Source: Chrysochromulina tobinii (lineage: Eukaryota; Haptophyta; Prymnesiales; Chrysochromulinaceae). From it: a stretch of DNA of 28,779 nt. The stretch lies in the NCBI GenBank assembly GCA_001275005.1, contig JWZX01003343.1, positions 1-28,779 on the forward strand, given 5' to 3'. Numbering within the stretch: the stretch's first letter is position 1; every line of letters starts with the position of its first letter. A program made the position numbers and the translations under genes. Below, piece after piece: positions 1 through 7,485 of this stretch. The notes below the pieces were generated by a model. That model made no database searches, was not told the DNA's origin, and saw nothing but the letters and a program-made list of their open reading frames with translations.

Positions 1-116
1 TGTATCTGGATGTATCTGGATGTATCTGGATGTATCTTGATGTATCTTGATAGGACACATCGAAATACATGCAAGATACATGCAGGATACATGCAGGATA
101 CATCAGGATACGTATT
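1..116. repeat. Two facing tandem arrays forming inverted repeats
   Basis: Positions 1-50 hold five 10-bp units (TGTATCTGGA three times, then TGTATCTTGA twice). Positions 75-116 hold 10-11 bp units of the type GATACATGCAG. The cores are reverse complements (TGTATC / GATACA), and 40-49 pairs perfectly with 72-81 (10 bp, 22-nt loop). The left array touches the window edge, so its real length is unknown. No gene is apparent in it. Confidence 0.85.
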
Positions 117-151
117 GTATAGGAAACCACCCCCAATTTGTATAGGAAACC
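115..151. repeat. Two-copy 14-bp direct repeat
   Basis: TTGTATAGGAAACC occurs exactly at 115-128 and 138-151 (period 23), each copy followed by a C-run. It begins inside the right arm of the inverted array. The rest of the region up to 344 is upstream sequence of the first gene, with no other recognisable element. Confidence 0.85.
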
Positions 152-344
152 CCCCGTCACCCGGGGTATGGCGACTCTGAACCGTGTCTGTGAGCGCGGC
201 ACACGTTGCATGTCGCGAGCATGAGAATGAAGCGGCTGTGACGTGTGCGAGGTGTTGCCCTTCACGCTTTGAGTTTGGTCTGTGCGTGTTGGTGTGTTGT
301 GAATGAAAACCGGTGTGAAAATCTTGCAGTTCGAGATCAACATC

Positions 345-1103
345 ATGCGACCCATTTTGTTTGCATTCGTGGTCGCCGCCACGGCGAGCTACCAACCGCC
401 TACCTCTCCGCCTACCTCTCGTCGCGCCGTGCTCGCCGCCGCTGTGCCTGCATTCTTCGCGGCACGCCGGCCATCGCATGCGCTGGAGCTGCAGCTTCCT
501 GATGGCGGCACGATTGCTCTGCCGTCGCTACGGCTACCGGCGCTGCCTAGTCTTGGTCTTGCGGGCAATCCGGCAATCGAATTGCTCAGCGCGGCCCCGG
601 TCTGCCAAGGTCGGTGCCGAGATCAAGATTTCATCGTCGTGCGCTACATCGGTCGGCGCTCCGACAGTGGTGCTGTCTTTGATGAACGCTACGCAAAGCA
701 GCCACTGGTCTACGAGCTGGGGAGCTTCTACATGCCGGGCGTGGATGATGCGCTCATCGGCGCTTGCGTGGGAGAAAAATACCGTCTCACGTGGATGAGC
801 AGCCCATCGCTCGGCGCGGACGCGAACTCGCTGTTGCCCCCGGGCACGCCGATTGAGATGGAGCTCGAGCTCCTGACCATCAAGTACAGCCTGTTTGGCG
901 AGAAGATGCGCAACGCGACCAACACGTACTGGTTCAACTCGGAGCCGCTCACGCTCACGAGCGCCGTTGACGCACGTGGCCACATCTCTTCGCGCACGCC
1001 CGTGGTCGTCAAGGACAACCCGTTCAGCATCGCGCCAGGAGAGAAGAACATCATCTCCAACCCCTCCAGTGTGCTCGGTCCGCTCTTTCGGGGCTTCTTT
1101 TGA
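345..1103 (+). CDS. FKBP-type peptidyl-prolyl isomerase-like protein, predicted thylakoid lumen
   Basis: A 252-residue protein. An in-frame ATG at 303 would add 14 non-hydrophobic residues; the ATG at 345 is preferred because it starts directly with a signal peptide (MRPILFAFVVAATASYQ). This is followed by a Pro/Ser/Thr-rich stretch and a twin-arginine segment (RRAVLAAAVPAFF from residue 26) ending in SHA, as expected of a bipartite plastid leader plus Tat lumen signal. The FKBP fold spans about residues 94-180: IVVRYIGR, then AVFDERY, the YMPGVDDALIG helix, and a last strand MELELLTIK. Tyr and Phe-Asp of the FKBP pocket are kept. The pocket Trp is replaced within PGVDDAL and the usual Pro-x-x-Tyr-Gly loop is replaced by SPSLGADANS, so isomerase activity is doubtful and a chaperone or assembly role is possible. 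About 70 further residues are not recognised. A second lumenal FKBP lies at 24664-25278. Confidence 0.8.
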   Translation: MRPILFAFVVAATASYQPPTSPPTSRRAVLAAAVPAFFAARRPSHALELQLPDGGTIALPSLRLPALPSLGLAGNPAIELLSAAPVCQGRCRDQDFIVVRYIGRRSDSGAVFDERYAKQPLVYELGSFYMPGVDDALIGACVGEKYRLTWMSSPSLGADANSLLPPGTPIEMELELLTIKYSLFGEKMRNATNTYWFNSEPLTLTSAVDARGHISSRTPVVVKDNPFSIAPGEKNIISNPSSVLGPLFRGFF

Positions 1104-1314
1104 ATGGCGACCGTGAGTCAGCATCATTTACGGCGGTTGTACTACATGTATGAAATTGGGCATGAAACACCTCCAGCCTTTTTTGTCAGACATGCATTCA
1201 TAACGTCGGCCAGAAAAGGTTCGTGTTTTCCTCCCGCAGACGCCAGACCCGCGATAGCCGAAAAAGGAAATCCTTCTTGGCTGGACCTTGGCTGCCATTG
1301 TCGCTCTGGCCATC

Positions 1315-2376
1315 ATGAAGGAGGATTCGGCGGAAAGCAGCGTAAAGCTTGGGCAAGTCACCATCAGCGACCTCCTCCTTTGGCTCCTCATTTTCGCCTA
1401 CGTCATCCTCAACCTCGCCCTCAACTCCTTCAATGCCTACCTGCTCGGCCCAAAGCAAGCTGGGCACCTTGCATTGGAGATCCCCGTCTTCTACACACTG
1501 TGCCATCAGGTGACCATCGTCCTGTTCACATCAGTGTGGCTCTATTTCGTTCCTGAAATGCGCTTCAATGGCCTCGAACTCTTCAAGAGCAATTGGTTTC
1601 AACTGATCTGTGTCTCCACCATCTATGCTGCCAGCATTGCGACAAACAACGCAAGCTTTGCGACCGTCTCGCTCACCGTGAATACCATCTTCAAAGCCGC
1701 GATTCCCTTCCCGACGATCATCTTCTCTTACTTTATCGAGGGAAAGACGTACTCGATCCGCGTGCTGGCCTGCGTGGGCGTCCTCGTCTTCGGCACGCTG
1801 CTATCCATGCCGTACGGCGGCAGCGGGAGCCCGGGGGTCGTAGGGTACTGCCTCGTCATCTTCTCGATGCTCGCGACTTCAATCCGCCCCGTAATCTCGT
1901 CGGTGCTCATGCACACGAGCAAAAACCCGCTCAGCGGCGTGGCGATGACCTTCTTTGACGCGTTCATCGCTATCTGGGTGCTGACTCCCTTTAGCCTCAT
2001 CTTCGATGTTTGGATGCATCAGGGCATCGTGAACACCTTCACGGGGGATTTGGCCGCGCGCAACTACGCGTTGGTCGGGTTCGGCTGCTTCATGGCGGGC
2101 TTCTACGGGCCGGCCACCTTCTACGTCATCAAGCTCACCTCGTCGCTCACGTACATCATCATAGGCAATACAAAGCAACTCGTCCTGCTCTTGGGTGCTG
2201 CCGCCTTGGTCGACAAGGAGACGCGGCCGCTGCTGTGGATTGGCGTCACGATCGGCGGCTGCGCGAGCATAACTTACGCGTATCAGACGGCTAAGGAGAG
2301 GGATGAAAAGGCCGCCGCCGCCGCGATAGCCGCGAAATCCGACGCTGTGGAATCGACCCCCTTAAAGGGGCCTTAG
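1315..2376 (+). CDS. TPT/SLC35-family membrane transporter (drug/metabolite transporter superfamily)
   Basis: A 353-residue, strongly hydrophobic protein with about ten membrane segments, beginning at residue 15 (DLLLWLLIFAYVILNLAL). The open frame extends upstream to a TTG at 1288, but the first ATG is 1315. Family features of the triose-phosphate / nucleotide-sugar translocators are visible: an early helix with NSFNAYLLG, the VSLTVNTIFKAAIPFPTII segment, and late SSLTYIIIGNTKQLVLLL, the position where this family carries a conserved Lys after a Thr-containing helix. The tail is short, Lys/Ala-rich and probably cytosolic (AKERDEKAAAAAI). No plastid leader is seen, so a Golgi/ER nucleotide-sugar exchanger or an envelope phosphate translocator are both possible; the substrate cannot be read from the sequence. 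The gene lies 211 nt after the FKBP gene in the same direction. Confidence 0.85.
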   Translation: MKEDSAESSVKLGQVTISDLLLWLLIFAYVILNLALNSFNAYLLGPKQAGHLALEIPVFYTLCHQVTIVLFTSVWLYFVPEMRFNGLELFKSNWFQLICVSTIYAASIATNNASFATVSLTVNTIFKAAIPFPTIIFSYFIEGKTYSIRVLACVGVLVFGTLLSMPYGGSGSPGVVGYCLVIFSMLATSIRPVISSVLMHTSKNPLSGVAMTFFDAFIAIWVLTPFSLIFDVWMHQGIVNTFTGDLAARNYALVGFGCFMAGFYGPATFYVIKLTSSLTYIIIGNTKQLVLLLGAAALVDKETRPLLWIGVTIGGCASITYAYQTAKERDEKAAAAAIAAKSDAVESTPLKGP

Positions 2377-2708
2377 CCAGGACGCGGGATATCTATGGAT
2401 GTCTCTATGGATGGGCTGGTCCATCCGGTGCGCGAAAACGATGTTCGTCTACTCGTCTACTCGTCTAGGGTGCTCGTCGGTCGCACAGCGTGTCAGTTCT
2501 CTCTACGCGCATGCGTGCTGCACGCTGAGTGTGCCTGGTGCATTGCATGAGGTGCAAATAAGTTGTATGTGGGAAGCGCGTCATTTCGTGAAGTTATGCG
2601 ACGGCCAGTCTTCTCCCCGAACGCGTCGTTCCGAGCGGCAAAAGTATTTCCAAAGCCTCTGTGCTCGCTCGCATCCGCCGCGGCAGCGGAAGCGCACGAG
2701 GACTCGCC
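2377..2708. other. Intergenic spacer with short tandem duplications
   Basis: This is the 332-nt spacer between the transporter and the EF-hand gene. It contains TCTATGGATG twice (2392-2401 and 2404-2413) and an 8-bp unit, TCGTCTAC, in about three tandem copies (2445-2468, the last ending in G). No other gene or RNA is recognisable. The 3' part is presumably the promoter and 5' UTR of the EF-hand gene. Confidence 0.7.
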
Positions 2709-3318
2709 ATGGACGAAACCAAAAAGGGTGATATCATAGAAGCCTTCGGCATCCACGGCAACAATGCGCCCACGGTGGATAAGCACATATTCGGGATCGT
2801 CCTGCGCTCGGTGGGCATGAATCCTACCAACGATGAGATCGCTGATATGTTTCAGAAGGGTAGCAAGGGTGGGATGATCGACGCGACCACGTGCGTCGCC
2901 ATGGCCATTGGGTTCTTGGCCAAGTCAAAGGACAACGATAAAGAGTACGTTTGCCGTGTCTGCGCCTCTTCCAGCTGCTCGGCCTCTGCCGCTGCGCTCT
3001 ATCCTGACGCACTCCGCCCTGCTGCACAGATTGCGGGAAGCCTTCGCCGTCTTCGACAAGGAGAAGGAGGGCAAGATCTCGGCGGCGGAGTTGCGGCAGG
3101 TGATTTCCAATTTGGGCGAGAAGGTGGACGAGGACGAGATTGAGGATATGATGAAGGAGGCTGACAGGGATGGATCTGGCACAATTGACTACGCAGAGTT
3201 TGTCAACGTCCTCATGCGGCCAGTCAAGATCCCGCCGAGGGTGGACATCCCCGAGCACCTGAAGCCCTTTATGACCGATGCAAAGAAGAAAAAGGAAGAC
3301 AACTCCGTGAGCGCATAG
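2709..3318 (+). CDS. Calmodulin/centrin-like EF-hand protein, two exons
   Basis: CDS join(2709..2944, 3030..3318), 174 residues. Start: ATG at 2709 in a good context (GCCATGG). The two halves lie in different frames and are joined only by removing an 85-nt GT-AG intron that splits a Glu codon, giving KDNDKE followed by LREAFAVFDKEKEG, a textbook EF-hand entry. The C-lobe has two canonical loops: DKEKEGKISAAE (residues 88-99) and DRDGSGTIDYAE (124-135). The N-lobe (residues 5-75) keeps calmodulin-like helices, such as FGIVLRSVGMNPTNDEI, but its loops lack the acidic ligand pattern, so probably only the C-lobe binds calcium. The tail is Lys-rich (DAKKKKEDN). It could be a calmodulin-like sensor or a myosin-light-chain-like subunit; the partner is unknown. 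Confidence 0.9.
2945..3029 (+). other. Spliceosomal intron of the EF-hand gene
   Basis: 85 nt with donor AAAGA|GTACGT and acceptor CTGCACAG|A. A branch-point-like CTGAC lies about 20-25 nt before the acceptor. It is phase 2, splitting a Glu codon. Its removal restores an intact EF-hand reading frame. Confidence 0.9.
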
Positions 3319-3339
3319 AGGTGCACAGAGAGGTGCACA
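3317..3339. repeat. Two-copy 11-bp direct repeat
   Basis: AGAGGTGCACA occurs at 3317-3327 and 3329-3339 (period 12), overlapping the stop codon of the EF-hand gene and running into its 3' UTR. Confidence 0.8.
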
Positions 3340-3398
3340 CAGCTCTTCCGCGCCGCGGCGTCGGCTGTCGGGGGCTTTGTTGTTTAATTGATATGAGC

Positions 3399-3413
3399 TA
3401 ACCCTAACCCTAG
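3399..3413. repeat. Interstitial telomere-type repeat
   Basis: TAACCCTAACCCTAG is just over two copies of CCCTAA, the complement of the TTAGGG telomere unit. It lies in the 3'-3' spacer between the EF-hand gene and the Bud23 gene, so it is unlikely to be a promoter telo-box for either. Confidence 0.7.
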
Positions 3414-3565
3414 AACCTGAGTATGCCCTGTGTATACTCCGTGTGTCGAACTTGACGAGAAGCGAGCGCGCACACCCACAGTCACCGGTGGGTCGGTGAC
3501 AGCCCGCGCCCGCCCGCCCGCCGCCGCGCAGTATATCCTCACCACGACAGTACCGAACTCTAAAC

Positions 3566-4429
3566 TCAGTACGCGCGCTGCTTCTTGTGAATGGCGCTCT
3601 GCGGTACTCCACTAGTGCCTTTGCCCATGCCGCCGCCGCCCTTGCCACCGCCCTTACTGCCGCCCTTACCGCCGCCGCCCTTGCCACCGCCCTTACTGCC
3701 GCCCTTACCGCCGCCCTTACCGCCGCCTTTCCCGCCGCCCTTCCCGCCGCCCTTACCCTTGCGTCCTGCCTGAGGCACAGCCGCAGGCACTTCCGCCAAT
3801 CGGCGGTTTGGCGCGACCAGGACAAGGTAGAGCTTCTTGGAACGCTCGGACCAGGGGTAGTCAATTATCAGCCCGCCACTGAAGCCCTGTGCGAGTGCCG
3901 CGTCACGTATCATCTGCAGGTGCTCAGGCTGCTCGGGATAGAGCTGCAGAACCGTGCGCGCGCCGGCCACGAGCACCGCCTTGAGCCCGACGAAGAAGCG
4001 ACGCAGGCGACGCTGCGGATCGTCCCCCGCCTTGGACGCATGGCAAAGCCATTGCACCGCCGAGATGCTGATGCAGCCATCAAAGGTGCCAACGCGGAAG
4101 GCAAAGCCATGGCCGAGATCATCGCAGAGTACCTGTGGCCGCAATCCCGGCCGACGTGCACTCTGGCGCGCTGCCTGGAGCATGTTGATCGAAATATCGG
4201 TACCAATCCAATGGTGGCCTGCCTTCTCTAGCGGTCGTGCGCTGTAGCCCGTGCCGCACCCGGCATCGAGCAGCAGCGCCGGCACGCCAGTGGGTAAGTC
4301 GAGGAGCTGCAGCGCGCGCTCAGCAAGATGCCGCTGCGTAGTCGCCATGCGCGCGTTCTGATCATAGCGTGAGGCCTCCCCTTTAGAATAGAAGGCTTCC
4401 GCGGCCGCCGTGCGCTCCGGGCGCGCCAT
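3566..4429 (-). CDS. BUD23: 18S rRNA (guanine-N7)-methyltransferase Bud23/WBSCR22
   Basis: A 287-residue class I SAM methyltransferase. In yeast and humans the family methylates one guanine of 18S rRNA, with Trm112 as activating partner, during small-subunit maturation. Visible features: N-terminal EAFYSKGEASRYDQNARM, SAM motif I LLLDAGCGTGYS (residues 52-63), HHWIGTDISINML (72-84), the DDLGHGFAFRVGTFDG stretch, the family signature ISISAVQWLCHASK (120-133), and GFSGGLIIDYP then KKLYLVL. The match is continuous over residues 10-205. The usual short basic C-terminal region is replaced by about 50 residues of Lys-Gly-Gly-Gly repeats (about 223-271), ending in QSAIHKKQRAY. The start at 4429 is the first ATG and fits the family N-terminus. 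The tail could act as an RNA-binding or nucleolar-retention segment (inference). Confidence 0.95.
   Translation of the reverse strand: MARPERTAAAEAFYSKGEASRYDQNARMATTQRHLAERALQLLDLPTGVPALLLDAGCGTGYSARPLEKAGHHWIGTDISINMLQAARQSARRPGLRPQVLCDDLGHGFAFRVGTFDGCISISAVQWLCHASKAGDDPQRRLRRFFVGLKAVLVAGARTVLQLYPEQPEHLQMIRDAALAQGFSGGLIIDYPWSERSKKLYLVLVAPNRRLAEVPAAVPQAGRKGKGGGKGGGKGGGKGGGKGGSKGGGKGGGGKGGSKGGGKGGGGMGKGTSGVPQSAIHKKQRAY
3628..3765 (-). repeat. 12-bp coding minisatellite (Lys-Gly-Gly-Gly tail of Bud23)
   Basis: On the plus strand, units of the type GCCGCCCTTACC recur with period 12, with some expanded by 3 bp. Read on the minus strand they encode KGGG/KGGS tetrapeptides. The reading frame stays open throughout. 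Confidence 0.9.
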
Positions 4430-4986
4430 TCGTCGGAATGCGATTGCTCTAGCCGATAGACGGCGACGAGGAACAAGTTTTTACATGGGAAAAGGTCAGC
4501 TCTGAACGACGCATAGCAACGGCTTCATTCATTTCGAAGGTCAGCTCAGAACGACAAATTGGAAGCTTCGCCCACTACCACAACTTGGTCTTGGACACGA
4601 AACATGCGCAGCCTCCAAGCTAGGCTACTTGCTAGGCCATTTGCATTTCGTGATCCGTCGTCATTCATTGCGAAAAGGCGCAGTTGAAAATCGGGACTTT
4701 GCGGCCTCCATCATCCGGATAGTACTCACACGATCGAGTTCGTGTTGGTGTTCCATCGCGTCGGAGGAGCGCGCCTAGATGCAACTAAGATTAAAGATAC
4801 CAGGTAGATTTTACCAACTTCCCCACCCCGCCGGCCCACGCTTCCGCCCGAGCCACGCCGGAAATCCACGCAGGACCGAATGGCCCTCGCTTGCCCTTGT
4901 CATGGCAGGAGCCCTCAAGAGTACGGTGTATCATTTCGGTATTTTGCCGGGAGAGAGCTACCGGGCGTGCGTGCTTGCCAAGTGGC
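4430..4986. other. Intergenic region upstream of Bud23, downstream of the kinase-like gene
   Basis: 557 nt with no convincing ORF or RNA gene. It presumably holds the Bud23 promoter on the minus strand. A 19-bp direct repeat (4492-4555) is its clearest feature. The plus-strand ORFs that begin here continue only as antisense of the kinase-like gene. Confidence 0.6.
4492..4555. repeat. Two-copy 19-bp direct repeat upstream of Bud23
   Basis: AAGGTCAGCTCTGAACGAC at 4492-4510 and AAGGTCAGCTCAGAACGAC at 4537-4555 (one mismatch, period 45). They lie 63-126 bp upstream of the Bud23 start codon, so a regulatory role is possible but unproven. Confidence 0.8.
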
Positions 4987-7015
4987 CTACTTGTCGGCGG
5001 CTCGGCGGCTCGTCTCGCCCCTCGCGCCCCAGAAGCTGTGCGCGGGAGCCATGCACGCTTCTGCCGACATCGGGCCGGTCATCGCTGGGCCGGCGGAAGC
5101 GCTGGCCATGCCGCCCTCGTCGATGAAGAGCGGGCGCAGGTGGTCTCGCAGCGCCCGGTAGAAAGCATGAAATTGGAACGTGTCCCCTGTGAACCGGGTG
5201 ACGTCAATGCGCCAGCCCGCGTGGTCCGCCCTGGAAGTCTCCTGCGACTGGGCGAGCGGCGACGACGTGCAGACGGAAGTGACGAGGATCGAGGCCTGCA
5301 TGGTGCCCGGCCCCATTCCATCCGAGTAGTGTGCGCGGCCAGTCAGCACGCCGAAACTCCCGCTCACTGGGTCATTGTGCGGTTGATACGGGATGGCCAT
5401 TGCACCGAGCGCGCTGACGATCGCGGCGTGAATGCCCTCCTCGCCCGTGGGACAGGCCACGTCCCACCCGAGACGCTTGATCTTCACACGACTACGCTTC
5501 TCCGGCGGCAGCGCACCGCCACTCGTGCTGCTCCCGCCTCCGCTCTCGCGCGCACCCTGAGGTCTGATACCGCCCGCCCAGCCGCCAGCGCCACCCGCGC
5601 TGGTAGCAAAGCTGGCGCTGACCTTGCGCGGCAGATCGCTGGATGGTGAGTACATCACCGCTACCGGCCGGTTCGGGCGCGCTAGCATGCCCGCCGAACT
5701 CCTAGGAGAGTTGGGGTGTGCGATCAACGAACGGCTGATCATCTCAGCCGACACGCCATGAGGGCCGTCGAGCACTGCTGGGGACGCATGTAAGCTCATG
5801 CCCGGTGGCGGTGGCGGTAGAAAAGCTGCCGCATCGGCGGCGGTCGAGGAGGAGGCGGCGGAGTCGGCGGAGTCGGCGGCAGTAGGGTGCGGGGATACAT
5901 TCATCGGTGACGCCTCGACACTCGCACAGGCTGATGAAGAGTCTCCATCGGACGGGGATCCAGGGCATGCACTCGAGGTGACCGGGCCAGTGCCCGCGCA
6001 CGCGCTGGCCAGCGCCCAGCCGCATGCAGGGGCCAGGCCCCTGCTCACATTGCCGCTCAGTGCGCTCGCCACCTGTGGGATTTCGACAGGGTGCGCCGCC
6101 GAGATTGTTACCGTCTGAGCAGCAGCCATGTCTCCAGCTGATGAGACTTCCGCGGCCGTTATGGCAGACGAAGACAGCCGGGCCGATGGAGGCGCCGATG
6201 ATCGGAGGGCGAGCGCAGCGAGGATGGCAGAGACGTTGCTGTCGCTGCGGGCGCGAATCATCGTTTTCCTCTCGATGTCGGGCTCCGTCTGGACCATGGC
6301 GGAGCGTCGCCACTCATCGATGGACCTATCGAGTGCCTCGAACCGTATCCGGCCAGCCGGCTCCACGCATAGCATATCCAGCAGCAGCTCGATCGCAGCC
6401 GTGCTGAAGTGCGGTGGACATGCAAGCCGATGCGACGTCGCGAAGTCCGCGAAAAAGGGGCACTCTGTCACCGAGGTCGACGCGAACGGCGGGTAGCCGG
6501 CAAGCAGAGCATAGACCGTCACGCCGAGGTTCCAAACGTACGCCGCCTTGCGGCCCTCTGCGTCGATGGCGTCGAGGAGCGCTGCGCTGGCCATCTCCGG
6601 AGGCATGAATGCCGATGACGTCATACTTCCTTGATCAGCTTCACTGATTTCCTGCAGGCTCACATCGCCGTACTCATTGGCGACGACCATTTCGGGCCGA
6701 ATGAGTGCGAATGAGTCTCGCCTACGCACTTGCTCAAACAGCTGGGAGAGAACCTGCAACGGGACGAATCAGATGGAATTAAACCGCGACGGAGGGATGA
6801 GGAGGTGTACGAATGTGGCAGGCCAGCCATACCGTGCTAACAGCACTCTCCTCCATGGGCTGATCGGCCACACAGTTGTACAGAGGTATCACGCATGGTT
6901 CGTCGGCCATGCGCTCAGTCGATGGCCCAGCTCGAGAGCCCTGCATTGCGCCGAAAACGTGGTAAGCTCCCTTCCCCTTGGGTGAAGCGACCTCGAAAGG
7001 TCCAGAAATCTGCAT
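4987..7015 (-). CDS. Degenerate protein-kinase-like protein (probable pseudokinase) with C-terminal KA1-like domain
   Basis: CDS complement(join(4987..6753, 6833..7015)), 649 residues from the ATG at 7015; the true 5' end is uncertain. The exons join in phase 0 over a 79-nt intron. A glycine-loop-like KGKGAYHVF is at residues 13-21, but no VAIK lysine is evident. In the catalytic loop SFALIRPEMVVANEYGD stands where HRDLKPEN belongs: the HRD Asp is Leu78 and the Asn is Met83. The DFG position reads EIS (96-98). Structural motifs survive: the APE-like FMPPEM, then YVWNLGVTVYALLAGYPPF for DVWSLGV. A long Ser/Ala/Pro-rich linker follows. The last about 150 residues resemble the KA1 domain of AMPK/MARK-type kinases: KIKRLGWDV, IHAAIVSALGAMAIPY, then IDVTRFTGDTFQFHAFYRAL. 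KA1 domains bind acidic lipids or autoinhibit the kinase. I infer a catalytically dead scaffold or regulator from an SnRK/MARK-like ancestor. Confidence 0.7.
6754..6832 (-). other. Spliceosomal intron of the kinase-like gene
   Basis: 79 nt on the minus strand. The donor is GTTAGCACG|GTATGG and the acceptor is CCGTTGCAG|GTTCTC. It is phase 0 and joins ...EESAVST to VLSQLFEQV. The exon 2 frame has no ATG near its 5' end, which supports an upstream exon. Confidence 0.75.
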
Positions 7016-7485
7016 AGGACATCAAGAAATCCGCAGCGAGATATTCAAGATTTTTTGGATTAATGCTCGTTCGGAAGCATCCGAAATTGTAATCCCGGGG
7101 CCCGTTTTCAGGCGAGCCTCCAGCATCGCAAACACCGTTTTGTTGAAATCTGGGAGCGTGTCCATGGCGTGTGCTCGGTCAGCCTGTCGGTCAGCAGTTA
7201 TGTCAAGAGTTATGTACCGTTACATGTGTCCCCGTGTCCCGTGCCTGGTCCCGTGTGTGTCCCGGCTCCCCCCGGTGTCTTTTTACCGTCACACGTGTAC
7301 AAGTGATAGAGATGTCAGATGTGAGATGTGACATGAGGAGGGGACTTTTGTAGGAGGGTATGAGGACCGGAAAACTGGGCAGGGGGGAACCGAGTGCCCC
7401 ACAACGGACTTGACTAGACTAGACTTGACTTGACTTGACTTGTCTTGATTCGACTTGACACGACGGAAGAGACGGCAAGCCGGAG
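7016..7485. other. Spacer between the kinase-like gene and homoserine kinase
   Basis: 470 nt. On the minus strand a 47-codon ORF (7165 down to 7022, starting MDTLPDFNKTVFAMLEARL) ends in TGA only two codons before the kinase ATG, and in the same frame. It may be a 5' exon whose splice I cannot resolve, or an upstream ORF. Further right are CCGTGTCCC-rich and GATGT-rich low-complexity stretches, then a GACTT array next to homoserine kinase. The plus-strand ORF 6978-7331 shows no family resemblance. Confidence 0.5.
7407..7461. repeat. Degenerate GACTT pentanucleotide array
   Basis: About eleven 5-bp units (GACTT, with GACTA, GTCTT, GATTC and GACAC variants) end 24 bp before the homoserine kinase ATG, so the array lies in the 5' UTR or core promoter. 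Two-unit versions (GACTTGAC) occur at 14862-14871 and 21910-21919. Confidence 0.85.

Noticed and set aside
3587-4231. Plus-strand ORF rich in Ala-Leu-Thr repeats
   Set aside because: Antisense of Bud23 and its repeat tail; no independent support.
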